From assembly GCA_028822445.1 (NCBI GenBank), contig JAPKDQ010000006.1, positions 62,001-126,000 on the forward strand: a stretch of 64,000 nt of DNA, in the 5' to 3' direction. The translations under genes were made by a program, and so were the position numbers. The DNA is from Rhodospirillaceae bacterium. Lineage in GTDB: Bacteria; Pseudomonadota; Alphaproteobacteria; Rhodospirillales; Rhodospirillaceae. The notes below the pieces were generated by a model that saw only the letters and a list, made by a program, of their open reading frames with translations, was not told the DNA's origin and searched no databases. Of this stretch, positions 7,361 through 16,437 are shown one piece after another. Positions within the stretch are counted from its first letter, which is position 1, and each line of letters begins with the position of its first letter.

Positions 7361-9541
7361 ATGAGTAAGAGAACAATATACAGTTCAATTATAGAACATG
7401 CTTCGTTTGCTACTAAGTTACTTGCCTCCGCAGCGATTATTAATGCGATATCCGTATCGGTTGCCGGTAATTTAGCTCTCGCACAGAACTTGGCGCTCGA
7501 AGAGATCGTTGTTACGGCAGAACGCAGAGTTACTAATCTTCAGTCAACGCCAGTCGCGGTCTCAGCATTTACCGCAGATAAACTAGAGAATCTTCAGGTT
7601 GACGAAACACTGGACCTGGCTAACAACGTCCCGAATCTGGTCTTGTACACGGGTGTCGCTAATCCGGGCATGGTCAATCTCTATATGCGTGGTGCGGGCG
7701 AGCAGATCGGTGGTCTTGTAACTTCTGAGTCGGCCGTCGGCATGTATGTGGACAATGTTTACAATGCTCGACTTTCTGCTGCTAACTTTGACCTCGTAGA
7801 TATTGAACGGATCGAGGTTCTCCGCGGTCCCCAGGGCACTCTCTACGGCCGGAATTCAATGACTGGTGCGTTAAAGATTGTAACCCGTGAAGCAAATGGT
7901 GAAACCTGGGCAAAGGGCTCGGTGGGGTACGGCAGTTTTGACGAGATAACTGTATCGGCTGGTGGAGGCTTTGCCCTCGTTGAAGATGCTCTTGGTATGA
8001 CTGTCTCTGCACAATATCGTGACCAGAGCGATGGCTGGCTCGAGAACCGGGCTACAGGCGAAGACCGAGGGGTTCGAGAAGTCTTCTCATTGCGTGGAAA
8101 AATGTCCTATTTCGGTTCTGATACGTTTAAGGCAACACTGTCTGGCTACTACTCAGATGATGACAACGATGGCTTAACACCGGTTGCAGTCAATTCGGTG
8201 ACGTTGGCTAATCAGACTGGGGGTGTTCGTACCGTGCAATCTCCCAACCCATCAGATGGGTTCACCGAGCAATATGGTGGTTCCCTCGACATGGAATGGC
8301 AGATTGGTAATCTCTCACTACAGTCAGTCACGGCCTATATCGATGTAAAAGATGGGTTTCGATTTGACCTTTCCGGCGGTGTGGAGGTTGCACCGTCTAC
8401 ATTCCTCACTTTTATTGACCGGACCAGCGTCGCGTCTTCATCGCAATGGTCCCAAGAGCTACAATTGAGTGGCAAGTCTTTAGATGATCGCTTGGATTGG
8501 ATAGTTGGAGGTTTTTACTTCGATGAGCAGGCAGATCAGCAGATTGATGACGTCATTTTCTTTAACGCCTTGGTGCCGACGATCATCGACCAAGAATCTA
8601 AATCATATGCGCTCTTTTCTCAGGGAACCTATCAGCTCACGGATAGATTAAGTGGGACGGCGGGTGTACGTTGGACCAAGGATCAGAAAACATTAACTGG
8701 TCAAATCGATACATTCTTCGGTTCAGGTATTCCTTCGCTCGTTGATCGCGGAGATAGCTGGTCAGTTTTCACGCCACGTGTTGGACTTGATTATCAGGTT
8801 TCAGACGATGTCTTTGTTTATGGGTCTGTCTCTCGAGGGTACCGCGCTGGCGGGTACAATGGGCTAACTGTTGCAAATCCGACCTCTTTCAATACGCCAT
8901 TTGACCCCGAAACGGTCTGGGCGTTTGAACTAGGTAGCAAAGCAGATTTGTTAGAAAACCGTCTCCGTCTAAACACGGCAGTCTTTATGAATAAGTTTAA
9001 TGATATTCAACAGTCATCTACGTTGGGGGCTGGAGCTACAGCCATTCAAAACGTAGGTAAAGTTGACGTTTATGGCATCGAAACTGAAGTAACCGCTATC
9101 GTTACGGAAGCGTTGGAAATCTTTGCTCACTTGACTGTCCAAGATGATAGCTACAAGGAACTCGACCCTGGTTCTGTTGCCGCGACCCAGGGCTTGGGTC
9201 GATTGTCTCACCTATCTAAACTGCAATCGCAACTCGGGTTTACTTACCAACATGATATCAACGATTCTGGATCTATCGTGCTGGGAAGTGACTACAGCCA
9301 TCGCAGCAATTACTTTTCAGATGCGGCCAATCAACTAATTAATAGGTCTGGCACGATCGATTTGGTAAACGGATTTGTCTCGTACCGGGCGAATAGCGGA
9401 AAATGGAAGGCTACACTCTCCGGCAAGAACCTCACGGGCAATGACTATTCCAAAATCGGTTTGGTGCTAGCCGCACCTAATGGAATTCGATTTGTTAATG
9501 AGCCCACGACATGGAAGTTCCAGATCGACGTAAGTCTGTAA
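7361..9541 (+). CDS. TonB-dependent outer membrane receptor
   Basis: The 726-aa protein has a long N-terminal signal region ending 'LALAQ' near residue 42, then the TonB box 'EEIVVTAERR'. The plug follows, with 'IERIEVLRGPQGTLYGRN' near 145-165, and a 22-strand-type barrel ends in an aromatic-hydrophobic terminus. This is the sphingomonad/marine type of receptor that takes up diverse organic ligands rather than only siderophores. The ligand cannot be read from sequence, but the neighbours (PQQ dehydrogenase, cysteine hydrolase, methyltransferase cassette, nitrilases) suggest an organic substrate. The region before it is AT-rich and should hold its promoter. Confidence 0.93.
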   Translation: MSKRTIYSSIIEHASFATKLLASAAIINAISVSVAGNLALAQNLALEEIVVTAERRVTNLQSTPVAVSAFTADKLENLQVDETLDLANNVPNLVLYTGVANPGMVNLYMRGAGEQIGGLVTSESAVGMYVDNVYNARLSAANFDLVDIERIEVLRGPQGTLYGRNSMTGALKIVTREANGETWAKGSVGYGSFDEITVSAGGGFALVEDALGMTVSAQYRDQSDGWLENRATGEDRGVREVFSLRGKMSYFGSDTFKATLSGYYSDDDNDGLTPVAVNSVTLANQTGGVRTVQSPNPSDGFTEQYGGSLDMEWQIGNLSLQSVTAYIDVKDGFRFDLSGGVEVAPSTFLTFIDRTSVASSSQWSQELQLSGKSLDDRLDWIVGGFYFDEQADQQIDDVIFFNALVPTIIDQESKSYALFSQGTYQLTDRLSGTAGVRWTKDQKTLTGQIDTFFGSGIPSLVDRGDSWSVFTPRVGLDYQVSDDVFVYGSVSRGYRAGGYNGLTVANPTSFNTPFDPETVWAFELGSKADLLENRLRLNTAVFMNKFNDIQQSSTLGAGATAIQNVGKVDVYGIETEVTAIVTEALEIFAHLTVQDDSYKELDPGSVAATQGLGRLSHLSKLQSQLGFTYQHDINDSGSIVLGSDYSHRSNYFSDAANQLINRSGTIDLVNGFVSYRANSGKWKATLSGKNLTGNDYSKIGLVLAAPNGIRFVNEPTTWKFQIDVSL

Positions 9542-9559
9542 TCTTTCCGAGGGTTCAAT

Positions 9560-9594
9560 TCGACCGGGCTGCCTTTCTTAGGTGGTCCGGTCGA
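9560..9594. terminator. Hairpin between receptor and PQQ dehydrogenase genes
   Basis: A perfect 8-bp inverted repeat (TCGACCGG / CCGGTCGA) with a 19-nt loop that can pair further inside lies 19 bp after the receptor stop. There is no T-run on the + strand, so it is a weak terminator candidate. It may instead be an mRNA-stabilising hairpin between two co-transcribed genes. Confidence 0.35.
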
Positions 9595-9641
9595 CTTATC
9601 GTAGATACTATGAAAGCTAGCTCATAACAGGAGGGCTTTCT

Positions 9642-11591
9642 ATGGACATCAAAAACGTTAAATCACCTTTCATATCTGTTCTATTCTTGGTGGCCAGTTT
9701 CACGCCCTTGTACTCGGCTGATACACATACGTCACTAATCGAAAATACGTCTTGGCCCTCATTCGGCGGCGTACGGTCAGGTGGCCAGTACTCAGCGTTA
9801 AATCAAATCAATAAATCTAACGTTGCTGGGCTAGAGCGCGCCTGGACTATTCACACTGGCGACGTGGAGAAAGGGCCCGCCGCTAGCGGCGGATCATCAT
9901 TCCAGGCAACGCCCGTGTTATGGAATGACACCCTTTACGTCTGCACACCAAGTAACAGAGTGCTTGCGTTGAACCCGGAGAGTGGGGAAGAAGTTTGGAC
10001 CTTCAATGCATATTCTGTTCTGCCCGAAGGGACCCCCGTATTTTCTTCGACCTGCCGCGGCGTTGCGATTTGGGCTCAAGGCCGTGAAGCCCCAAAAACT
10101 GAAACGTGTGCAGCGCGCATCATTCACCCTGACGTTTTTGGTAACCTATATGCTTTGGACGCTAAGACGGGAGCACTATGTAATGATTTTGGAACGGAGG
10201 GCGTACTCAATCTGAATCAGTTTGACTACTTTGGTACCGGGGGCATCTTCTTAGCCTCTCCGCCCTCTATCATTGGGGATACAATCGTCGTTGGTGGTGG
10301 AGTTGCCGATAATATGTTTGCTGATTCAGCTGACGGAATTGTCCGTGGACTTAATGTTCGAACGGGTGAAGAGCTTTGGTCGTTTAACCCGATTCCAGAG
10401 GGGCTACGTGATAAGACCGGTGGAGCTAATGTTTGGTCTATCTCCGCCGTCGACGAAGACGCTGGGATCATATACTTGCCCACATCAAGCCCAAGTGTCG
10501 ACCCTTATGGTGGGGCTCGCCTAGCTGATATTCCATATGCAAATGCTCTGGTTGCTTTGGATGCAGCCACGGGTAGAGTTATTTGGCACCAACAGATTAT
10601 TCATCACGACGTATTCGACTATGACTTACCAGGCCAACCCATCCTTCTTGATTTAGACCGTGATGGGGAGCGTTATCCGGCCGTCGTGCAGATTACAAAG
10701 ATGGGTTTCATTTTTGTCTTTAATAGGGAAACTGGTGAACCGCTATTTGATATTGAAGAGTTTGCTGCGCCCGCCACTGATGTCCCTGGCGAACAAACAG
10801 CACCGACACAGCCACGACCAGTAAAACCAGCACCATTTGCACAGCAGGACGTATCTGCAGACGAGCTTTGGGGGTTAACTTTTTGGGACCGTGGCAAATG
10901 CCGTGATACATTTTCTGAATTGAGATATGATGGCCTATACACACCCCCAAGCCTGCAAGGATCATTGCAGCTCCCCTCGGCGCTTGGCGGGGGAAATTGG
11001 GGTGGAGCAGCGGTCGACCCGATCACCGGTGTTATAATCGTTAAAACTCAGAACCTTGCTACAATTATCAAGCTCGTAGCCGCGGATATTAATGAAGTGC
11101 GGCCTTTAGGGCCCCCTGTGGAATTTTTACAGAAGCCTCTCAATGGCACGCCGTATCGGTTAGATGGGGAATTCTTTCTATCGCCGTTTGGCATGCCATG
11201 TACGCCACCGCCATGGGGTGAGCTGGTAGCGATCGATCTCAACACGGGTAATCATCTCTGGCGTGAACCTCTAGGCCGCATTGAAATCGGACCGTTTAAG
11301 ACACCTAAGTCTTGGGGCTCGCCGAACGTAGGTGGACCTATAGTGACAGCCGGTGGCCTCATATTTGTTGGTGCCGGCATGGACTCTGCTTTTCATGCCT
11401 TAGACATCAGCACAGGTAAAAACCTTTGGACTGACAGCTCTATTCCTGCTCCCGCTATGGCGGTGCCAATGACCTATATGATTGATGGTGTGCAATATGT
11501 CGTTGTGGCCGCAGGTGGGAATGGAATGGCGGGCACTAAGCAGTCTGACGCCGTTATTGCCTACAAACTACCTCAGAATAGTTCTAAATAA
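9642..11591 (+). CDS. PQQ-dependent dehydrogenase, periplasmic
   Basis: The 649-aa protein begins with a signal peptide (about residues 1-26, ending PLYSA) and lacks the five N-terminal membrane helices of E. coli Gcd. It folds as an eight-bladed quinoprotein propeller: 'GEEVWTF', 'GANVWS', 'ATGRVIWHQQIIHHDVFDYD' near 307-325, 'NWGGAAVDP' near 451 (the expected catalytic Asp), and 'GKNLWTD' near the end. 'HHDxxDYDLPGQP' matches the membrane glucose/quinate dehydrogenase-like class, which passes electrons from sugars or alcohols through PQQ to quinone. AGGAGG precedes the ATG. No cytochrome domain or pqq biosynthesis gene is in the window. It probably works with the upstream receptor. Confidence 0.92.
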   Translation: MDIKNVKSPFISVLFLVASFTPLYSADTHTSLIENTSWPSFGGVRSGGQYSALNQINKSNVAGLERAWTIHTGDVEKGPAASGGSSFQATPVLWNDTLYVCTPSNRVLALNPESGEEVWTFNAYSVLPEGTPVFSSTCRGVAIWAQGREAPKTETCAARIIHPDVFGNLYALDAKTGALCNDFGTEGVLNLNQFDYFGTGGIFLASPPSIIGDTIVVGGGVADNMFADSADGIVRGLNVRTGEELWSFNPIPEGLRDKTGGANVWSISAVDEDAGIIYLPTSSPSVDPYGGARLADIPYANALVALDAATGRVIWHQQIIHHDVFDYDLPGQPILLDLDRDGERYPAVVQITKMGFIFVFNRETGEPLFDIEEFAAPATDVPGEQTAPTQPRPVKPAPFAQQDVSADELWGLTFWDRGKCRDTFSELRYDGLYTPPSLQGSLQLPSALGGGNWGGAAVDPITGVIIVKTQNLATIIKLVAADINEVRPLGPPVEFLQKPLNGTPYRLDGEFFLSPFGMPCTPPPWGELVAIDLNTGNHLWREPLGRIEIGPFKTPKSWGSPNVGGPIVTAGGLIFVGAGMDSAFHALDISTGKNLWTDSSIPAPAMAVPMTYMIDGVQYVVVAAGGNGMAGTKQSDAVIAYKLPQNSSK

Positions 11592-11638
11592 TGAGGGCCT
11601 TGATAACATAAGTGACCTAATACTTTCTGGAGATAGGC

Positions 11639-12253
11639 ATGGTTGAGTTTCAATATGAAGCTTCAACGTTGGGACTCATAAACGTTGATATGCAATCCGT
11701 GTTCGTTCATGGGACCCCAATTTCAGCGCCCAATGGCCTTCTCGTGCTCGAAAAAGTAAACCAGATTACCGCTCAATGCCGTTCAAATGGCGCTACAGTA
11801 ATCCATACACGTCATGTTATCCGGCCTAACGGTTCGAACGTCGGCGTGATGGGGGAATTGATGCCCAACGTGTTTGATGGCTTTATGAATAGCGATCAAG
11901 AAAGGACCCAGCTCTATCCTGAGCTTGACGTCGAGGCCAGTGACATTGTTTTAGACAAGCCTCGTTTCGGTGCTTTCACTCATACCGATCTCGACCTCAT
12001 ACTGAGGAGTAAAGGTATCGATACTGTGGCAGTCACAGGTATCGCAACTAACATATGTTGTGAGACTACCGCTCGGGAGGCATACGCTCTTAATTACAAG
12101 GTTCTATTCATTGAAGATGCTACATGCACATTTGATATGGAAGGTTCAACCGCCGGGGATCTGCAAAAAGCTACATGTTCTTCGCTAGCATTCGGGTTTT
12201 CAGAGGTCGTCACTACCGAACAGTTTTGTCGAGAGCTTAACCGCTCCATATAA
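11639..12253 (+). CDS. Isochorismatase-family cysteine hydrolase
   Basis: The 204-aa protein shows the family's triad: Asp17 ('LINVDMQ'), Lys107 ('LDKPRFGAF') and Cys140 in 'GIATNICCETTAREA', the nucleophile position. Members hydrolyse isochorismate, nicotinamide, ureidoacrylate or N-carbamoyl compounds; the RutB/N-carbamoylsarcosine amidase-like pattern fits best, but the substrate is unknown. TGGAGA precedes the ATG. It follows the PQQ dehydrogenase by 47 bp on the same strand and likely shares its transcript. With the nitrilases at the left edge it adds to a C-N bond hydrolysis theme. Cytoplasmic. Confidence 0.9.
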   Translation: MVEFQYEASTLGLINVDMQSVFVHGTPISAPNGLLVLEKVNQITAQCRSNGATVIHTRHVIRPNGSNVGVMGELMPNVFDGFMNSDQERTQLYPELDVEASDIVLDKPRFGAFTHTDLDLILRSKGIDTVAVTGIATNICCETTAREAYALNYKVLFIEDATCTFDMEGSTAGDLQKATCSSLAFGFSEVVTTEQFCRELNRSI

Positions 12254-12537
12254 TTAGAGAAGCTCTGTCAGTGATAGCGCTGAGTATGTTCTCTATTTTT
12301 GACCAGAAGCTTAAGGTAGATGGAAGTGTTCGATACATTCTCACTGCGTGAGTTCATCGCGGGACAAATGTTTTAGATCTTAATGCGAACCCGTCCACCT
12401 ATTATAAGATAAGCGCTACAGGTTCTCGTAGATTTGGCTATTTGAACTAGATGCTCAGGTTAAGAGCGTGTAATATTATGTGACTATTAGGGCAAATCAT
12501 ACATGGCTATCCCCCTGGACTTCAGGCACAGCACTCC

Positions 12538-13416
12538 ATGAGAGATATTCGGGCATCCTTCGTAAAAGCTATGGAGTTTCGTAGTAGGGAGAACTTCGAA
12601 GTACCCGTTGGACTCAGAGAATTGGTCCGCATGCCAACGTTTTCTGGCTTTGTAGAGGCCGTGATCGGCACGAACCCAGCGTTCAATATGTTCATTTGTG
12701 AAATGGACGACCTTGTCGCGGCACGCTTATTTTGGATTAGGGTTTTTGAGCCTATGTCTTCACTGTTGTGGTGCGAACTCTGCAAGAGTACCGATCACGC
12801 TTTTGATATCGGAGCACATTCGGGGTATTACACCCTACTTGGAAAACGGGTGAATCCATCTCTAGCTATTCTATCCTTTGAACCTCACCCGACGGTGTTC
12901 TCTCGGCTGATGATTAATATCAGAGCAAATGGTTTGCGCTCTGAATACTGTCTCAATAAGGCAATAGTTCCCGACGATACTCAATTTGTTCCACTGTTTG
13001 TAAACGCAGATAACTGGGCAATTACTTCTGGCTCCAGTATCGTGAATCCAACCAGTGAATCCATCAACGTGGGCGCGTTAAATATAAAGAAAATCGCCCA
13101 GGTCAAAGGCAGAGAACCCACGCTCCTGAAGATGGACGTGGAAGGTGCTGAAGAAAGTCTTATTGGAGCACTGGCGGCTATAAGCTTCGCAAAAATAGAG
13201 GACATGCTAGTAGAGCAGCTTAAACCTTGGAGCGAGTTTACAAATACTGCGCTTACCGAGGCAGGTTGGTCAACGTACTACATAGATGAGGATAAAATGA
13301 TAATCGTTCCTTCTTTTAGTCAGCAACGAGAGGGACCGCCTACAGAAAGCCGCAACCTTTGGCTTACGCGTCGCAGCCTAGAGGCCTCCAGCCAAATTCT
13401 GGATAGACTTCGATAG
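12538..13416 (+). CDS. FkbM-family methyltransferase
   Basis: The 292-aa product carries the FkbM pattern: 'DIGAHSGYYTLLGK' near residue 88 (SAM-binding motif I), 'LSFEPHPTVFSRL' as motif II, and 'LLKMDVEGAEESLI' near residue 195, the family signature. Such enzymes O-methylate sugars or related groups on glycans and secondary metabolites. The ribosome site before the ATG is poor, so the start is uncertain. A 284-bp gap precedes it in which I see no gene. It is convergent with a TPR-glycosyltransferase gene 340 bp away, so both may act on surface glycans. Confidence 0.85.
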   Translation: MRDIRASFVKAMEFRSRENFEVPVGLRELVRMPTFSGFVEAVIGTNPAFNMFICEMDDLVAARLFWIRVFEPMSSLLWCELCKSTDHAFDIGAHSGYYTLLGKRVNPSLAILSFEPHPTVFSRLMINIRANGLRSEYCLNKAIVPDDTQFVPLFVNADNWAITSGSSIVNPTSESINVGALNIKKIAQVKGREPTLLKMDVEGAEESLIGALAAISFAKIEDMLVEQLKPWSEFTNTALTEAGWSTYYIDEDKMIIVPSFSQQREGPPTESRNLWLTRRSLEASSQILDRLR

Positions 13417-13755
13417 AATTTAGCAAAGCGGCGCGATACTTAAGACGCGAAGGTCGGCTAGAACTAAATCTCTCGAGTTTCGAATCCTGTATCGGCTTAG
13501 AATAGTGAGATAGGCGGGCTTCCCAAGTTAAAAATACAGAATAGGAGTTTGGCCGGAAGGAGTAAACTGAGGATGGTCCAGTTTGATTAGAACTGCCTTA
13601 GCGTGGGTGACTGTAATTTTCGCAGTTATGCATTTGGCGGGGCAGTAAGGAAAAACTGGGTTCAGTTGTTTTCCGGTAAATAGAAATATCTAAAGAATCA
13701 AATAATAGTTGAGCGTATATATAGATTGATGAAGCGTAAAAATCTGTAATAAGCC
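13417..13755. other. Intergenic region without a supported gene
   Basis: This 339-bp stretch lies between two convergent genes. It contains an AAGGAG followed by a 21-codon hydrophobic ORF with a TTG start (13583-13648), too short to call, and a T-loop-like 'TTCGAATCC' near 13479 that does not fold into a tRNA. No convincing terminator was seen. Confidence 0.5.
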
Positions 13756-15306
13756 CTAATTAAAGACACTTGGCATGCTTCTCGGTTTGTCACCCTTATC
13801 TGTCCATATTAAACTTGTATCGGCAAACCCATCCCAATCAAGAAAATTATGCGGGGCGCTAACTATTTCCACTCCACCTTCTTCTTCGCGAAGCAAGTTC
13901 GTGGACATAAGAAGAGCAAACTGATCAACGAACCATTTCTCTTCAGCCCTCTCTATAAAGTGAGATATGTAAGAGGCTACGATGGTAGAGAATCTCTTTC
14001 CATTTGGAGTTGGAGCGACAGCTACAAAACCAGCCTTGAACAGTTGCGACATGCATAGTTCCGGACCCGTGTCATAAACTAATGCATCAAAAGGTGATAA
14101 AAGTTCAATAGCTGTAGCAACTTCATTTCTTACCAATGAGTCTATATCGAGGCAAACAACTAGCCGGTTTGTATTCTCAAGTAACTCAGGCAGCCGCATA
14201 AAGCGCCACGACGCATATACCGCTTTTTTCTGCTCGCCTAGTACTTCACACGTCCAGGAGACACGGTCGGGCGGAAAACCTATCAAGCTCTTAGCAGGGT
14301 TAAAAACTTGATCTATGGGGTTTAGAATGTGGATATGAACGTCACATCCATCGGAGTTCTGGAGAACCGATTTTATAAAAGGTAACCCGAATTCACTCAG
14401 ATAGTCAGGGGTTGCAGCGGTATATATTACCGGTCTTTGAGAGGGGAGGGGCCACTCACCAGATACGTCGGGCAGTTCTTTCTGTAAAATACCAGTAGGT
14501 TCTCGGACAATATATTTCTCGAAATCCTCCCTCAACATTGTATTAAACATATTTGATAAAGCTGCCGCTCCAGCATCGCGAGAGCCCTGCATATATTTAG
14601 CCCATGCATTGATACGTACGTCATCGTCACATTGGCAATTTACGGCTACTATATGTTCAAGAGCCGCTAGGTAATTTACTTTCATGTCGTTATGACTAAA
14701 GCGGAGTGCTATATTCCCCATAAACCTAAGCGGGGCCGGCCCTACAATGGCTAACAGCCCTTCATGACCCGCCCCAAGTTCACCCACAAGCCTCATAAGA
14801 AAGTCGGCTTCCACGCCATCAAGGCGGGTCTCCATAGGTAGCTCATAGATAACAACACCGAGATAGCCTAGCGCTTCGTAACCCTGTGCATCGCACTTTA
14901 GAGCGTTGACTAATTCTTGTCGCGCAGCAGGAAGGTCACCTTCCTCTCTAAAGAGTACTCCCAGGTTGACCCTTGGCTCTGAAAAATTTGGCTCTATCCC
15001 TATAGCTTGTTCGTAGCTTATTTTAGCACCACGAGTCTTCAAAGCCTTCAATAAGAGATTGCCTTTTGTATAGTGAAGAAGTGCAGATCCTTGGTCTACC
15101 TTAAGGGCCTGGTCTATGGTCTCTAATGCTTTTTTCAACTTTCCGGTATCACTGTATAAAAGCGATAGCATTCTTAGTGCATCCCTTTCTCCCGGATTTA
15201 ATGAAAGGGCCTCTTTGTAAAGTTTCTCGGCACCTTTAAAATTTCCGGCACGATGATACCCTGCACCCTCAACCAGCTTTTTCTTAATGAGAATCATATA
15301 ATACAT
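13756..15306 (-). CDS. TPR protein fused to a GT-A-like glycosyltransferase domain
   Basis: The first ~150 residues of this 516-aa protein are tetratricopeptide repeats ('AGNFKGAEKLYKEALSLNPG', 'GKLKKALETIDQALKVD', 'GDLPAARQELVNALK'). A linker of ~120 residues follows. From about residue 290 the C-terminal part ('VIYTAATPDYLSEFGLP', then 'RLVVCLDIDSLVR' with a D-x-D near 385) resembles GT8/GT-A type nucleotide-sugar transferases. TPR-coupled transferases often modify proteins or surface polymers; the acceptor is unknown. There is no signal peptide. A second Met at residue 4 is an alternative start. Its 5' end overlaps the 86-aa ORF upstream by 23 bp, suggesting translational coupling. Confidence 0.7.
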   Translation of the reverse strand: MYYMILIKKKLVEGAGYHRAGNFKGAEKLYKEALSLNPGERDALRMLSLLYSDTGKLKKALETIDQALKVDQGSALLHYTKGNLLLKALKTRGAKISYEQAIGIEPNFSEPRVNLGVLFREEGDLPAARQELVNALKCDAQGYEALGYLGVVIYELPMETRLDGVEADFLMRLVGELGAGHEGLLAIVGPAPLRFMGNIALRFSHNDMKVNYLAALEHIVAVNCQCDDDVRINAWAKYMQGSRDAGAAALSNMFNTMLREDFEKYIVREPTGILQKELPDVSGEWPLPSQRPVIYTAATPDYLSEFGLPFIKSVLQNSDGCDVHIHILNPIDQVFNPAKSLIGFPPDRVSWTCEVLGEQKKAVYASWRFMRLPELLENTNRLVVCLDIDSLVRNEVATAIELLSPFDALVYDTGPELCMSQLFKAGFVAVAPTPNGKRFSTIVASYISHFIERAEEKWFVDQFALLMSTNLLREEEGGVEIVSAPHNFLDWDGFADTSLIWTDKGDKPRSMPSVFN

Positions 15307-15544
15307 TCCAGTCAGATGGATCCGTCATTTGGCATTCAACCTCCGAGCCGTGTGAGCTCACTCTAATTCTCTCACTCAATGCGGCCTCGCCGGTCATGGC
15401 TAGAATCTCGTTCATATCTGGATCAGTGATCATAAGCCTGAGTCTATCATCCCGTCCGAATCCATCCGATGCCGGATATTCAGCGCGCAACAACATAGCT
15501 TCGAGAAAGCGTCCCTCAGACGTCTCGAAATCCATTACCTGCAA
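15284..15544 (-). CDS. Hypothetical 86-aa protein
   Basis: A short acidic protein without recognisable motifs, signal or membrane segment. It overlaps the start of the TPR-glycosyltransferase gene by 23 bp in another frame, the usual look of a two-gene operon. Support comes only from this arrangement and from the absence of any better reading of the stretch. It could be a chance ORF. Confidence 0.4.
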   Translation of the reverse strand: MQVMDFETSEGRFLEAMLLRAEYPASDGFGRDDRLRLMITDPDMNEILAMTGEAALSERIRVSSHGSEVECQMTDPSDWNVLYDSH

Positions 15545-15632
15545 CGATCAATAACTATGAACCCCTGCCAGATCTTTGTTCCAGTCTTCATTGTTCTTTA
15601 TCCCTATCAAAGATCACCACTTCAAGGCCTAG

Positions 15633-16100
15633 TCAAAGTCGTCTCCACTCCCATGGCACGACAAATTCACCTGACCATAGTCCCCGCTCAGCAGTTTCGG
15701 CGTCAGCTTCCTCATCCACATATTCTCTTGAATAGCGCCTGTAAGCTAGAGCTAAGCCGCGCCTAACCATCCATTCACCGATGTCAGATCCGTCGCGGCC
15801 GAAACACCTTGCGACCATACGTCCATAGCGGTCTGTATCTAGTTTCTCGCACCTAACTTCGGCACCGTTCACATACTCGCGCAGAGCCTTAGAAGAATCT
15901 TGTCCGCAGAGCCAATCTATACCATCGCGCTGACAGGTTTGCTTTGTCTCAGGAGCATCAATGCCGTGCAGACGTATCCGTGTTCTCTCTATCACTAGCG
16001 TGTCGCCATCAACGATGCGTGGTGTTCCAGTGATGCTTTCAACACTTGAAGCAGCGAGTGAGGGCAGGGCGATTAGAAGTACGGCTGCTAAAAACTTCAT
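15633..16100 (-). CDS. Secreted thermonuclease-family (SNase-like) nuclease
   Basis: The 155-aa protein has a signal peptide (residues 1-17, ending LAASS) and a staphylococcal nuclease domain: 'IVDGDTLVIERTRIRLHGID' with the catalytic Arg and metal-binding Asp residues, 'APETKQTC' after it, 'DRYGRMVARCF' near 95, and 'GLALAYRRYS'. Four cysteines around the core may form disulfides, which fits a periplasmic or secreted enzyme that cuts DNA/RNA with calcium. It seems monocistronic, running towards the 86-aa ORF on the same strand. Confidence 0.9.
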   Translation of the reverse strand: MKFLAAVLLIALPSLAASSVESITGTPRIVDGDTLVIERTRIRLHGIDAPETKQTCQRDGIDWLCGQDSSKALREYVNGAEVRCEKLDTDRYGRMVARCFGRDGSDIGEWMVRRGLALAYRRYSREYVDEEADAETAERGLWSGEFVVPWEWRRL

Positions 16101-16150
16101 GGTTAAGCCTAAAAGTTCTCTGGTTCAGCTTCAGATGGTTGTATCCACCC

Positions 16151-16225
16151 ATGCTACCAGGAACTCTTCAAGACTGCTGGGACTCTTACGTCACTAGCCT
16201 ACGTATTACTCCTGCAATTCGCTAA
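16151..16225 (+). pseudogene. Degenerate copy of the 82-aa zinc-ribbon-like gene (5' part)
   Basis: These 75 bp align base by base with the first third of the gene at 4131: 'LQD', 'VT' and 'LRI' are kept in the same frame, with many shared bases including 'CGTCACTxGCCTACG'. The copy hits a stop after 24 codons, before any cysteine pair, and the downstream sequence no longer matches. It is probably a truncated duplicate. Confidence 0.55.
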
Positions 16226-16437
16226 GCTTGTTTGCTTGCAGTAGGTCACTAGCCATGGATCAAGCATTTTAACGGTGGGGATCAATAAATAAAGGAACCT
16301 CGCCCTATCCTCCAGAATAAAGCTTATTAAAGAGGACTATGTCATGACCTTTTTACACAACATACAATCAACACGACGGCATGCATCGTATACCGGGGCA
16401 GGGCCGGTACACTGCGTAGAGAACTGGGTAGAAGAGT

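Noticed and set aside
13475-13497. T-loop-like sequence (TTCGAATCC) suggesting a tRNA or attachment site
   Set aside because: The flanking bases do not pair as a T stem and no acceptor or anticodon arm can be drawn; no matching tRNA copy was found in the window.
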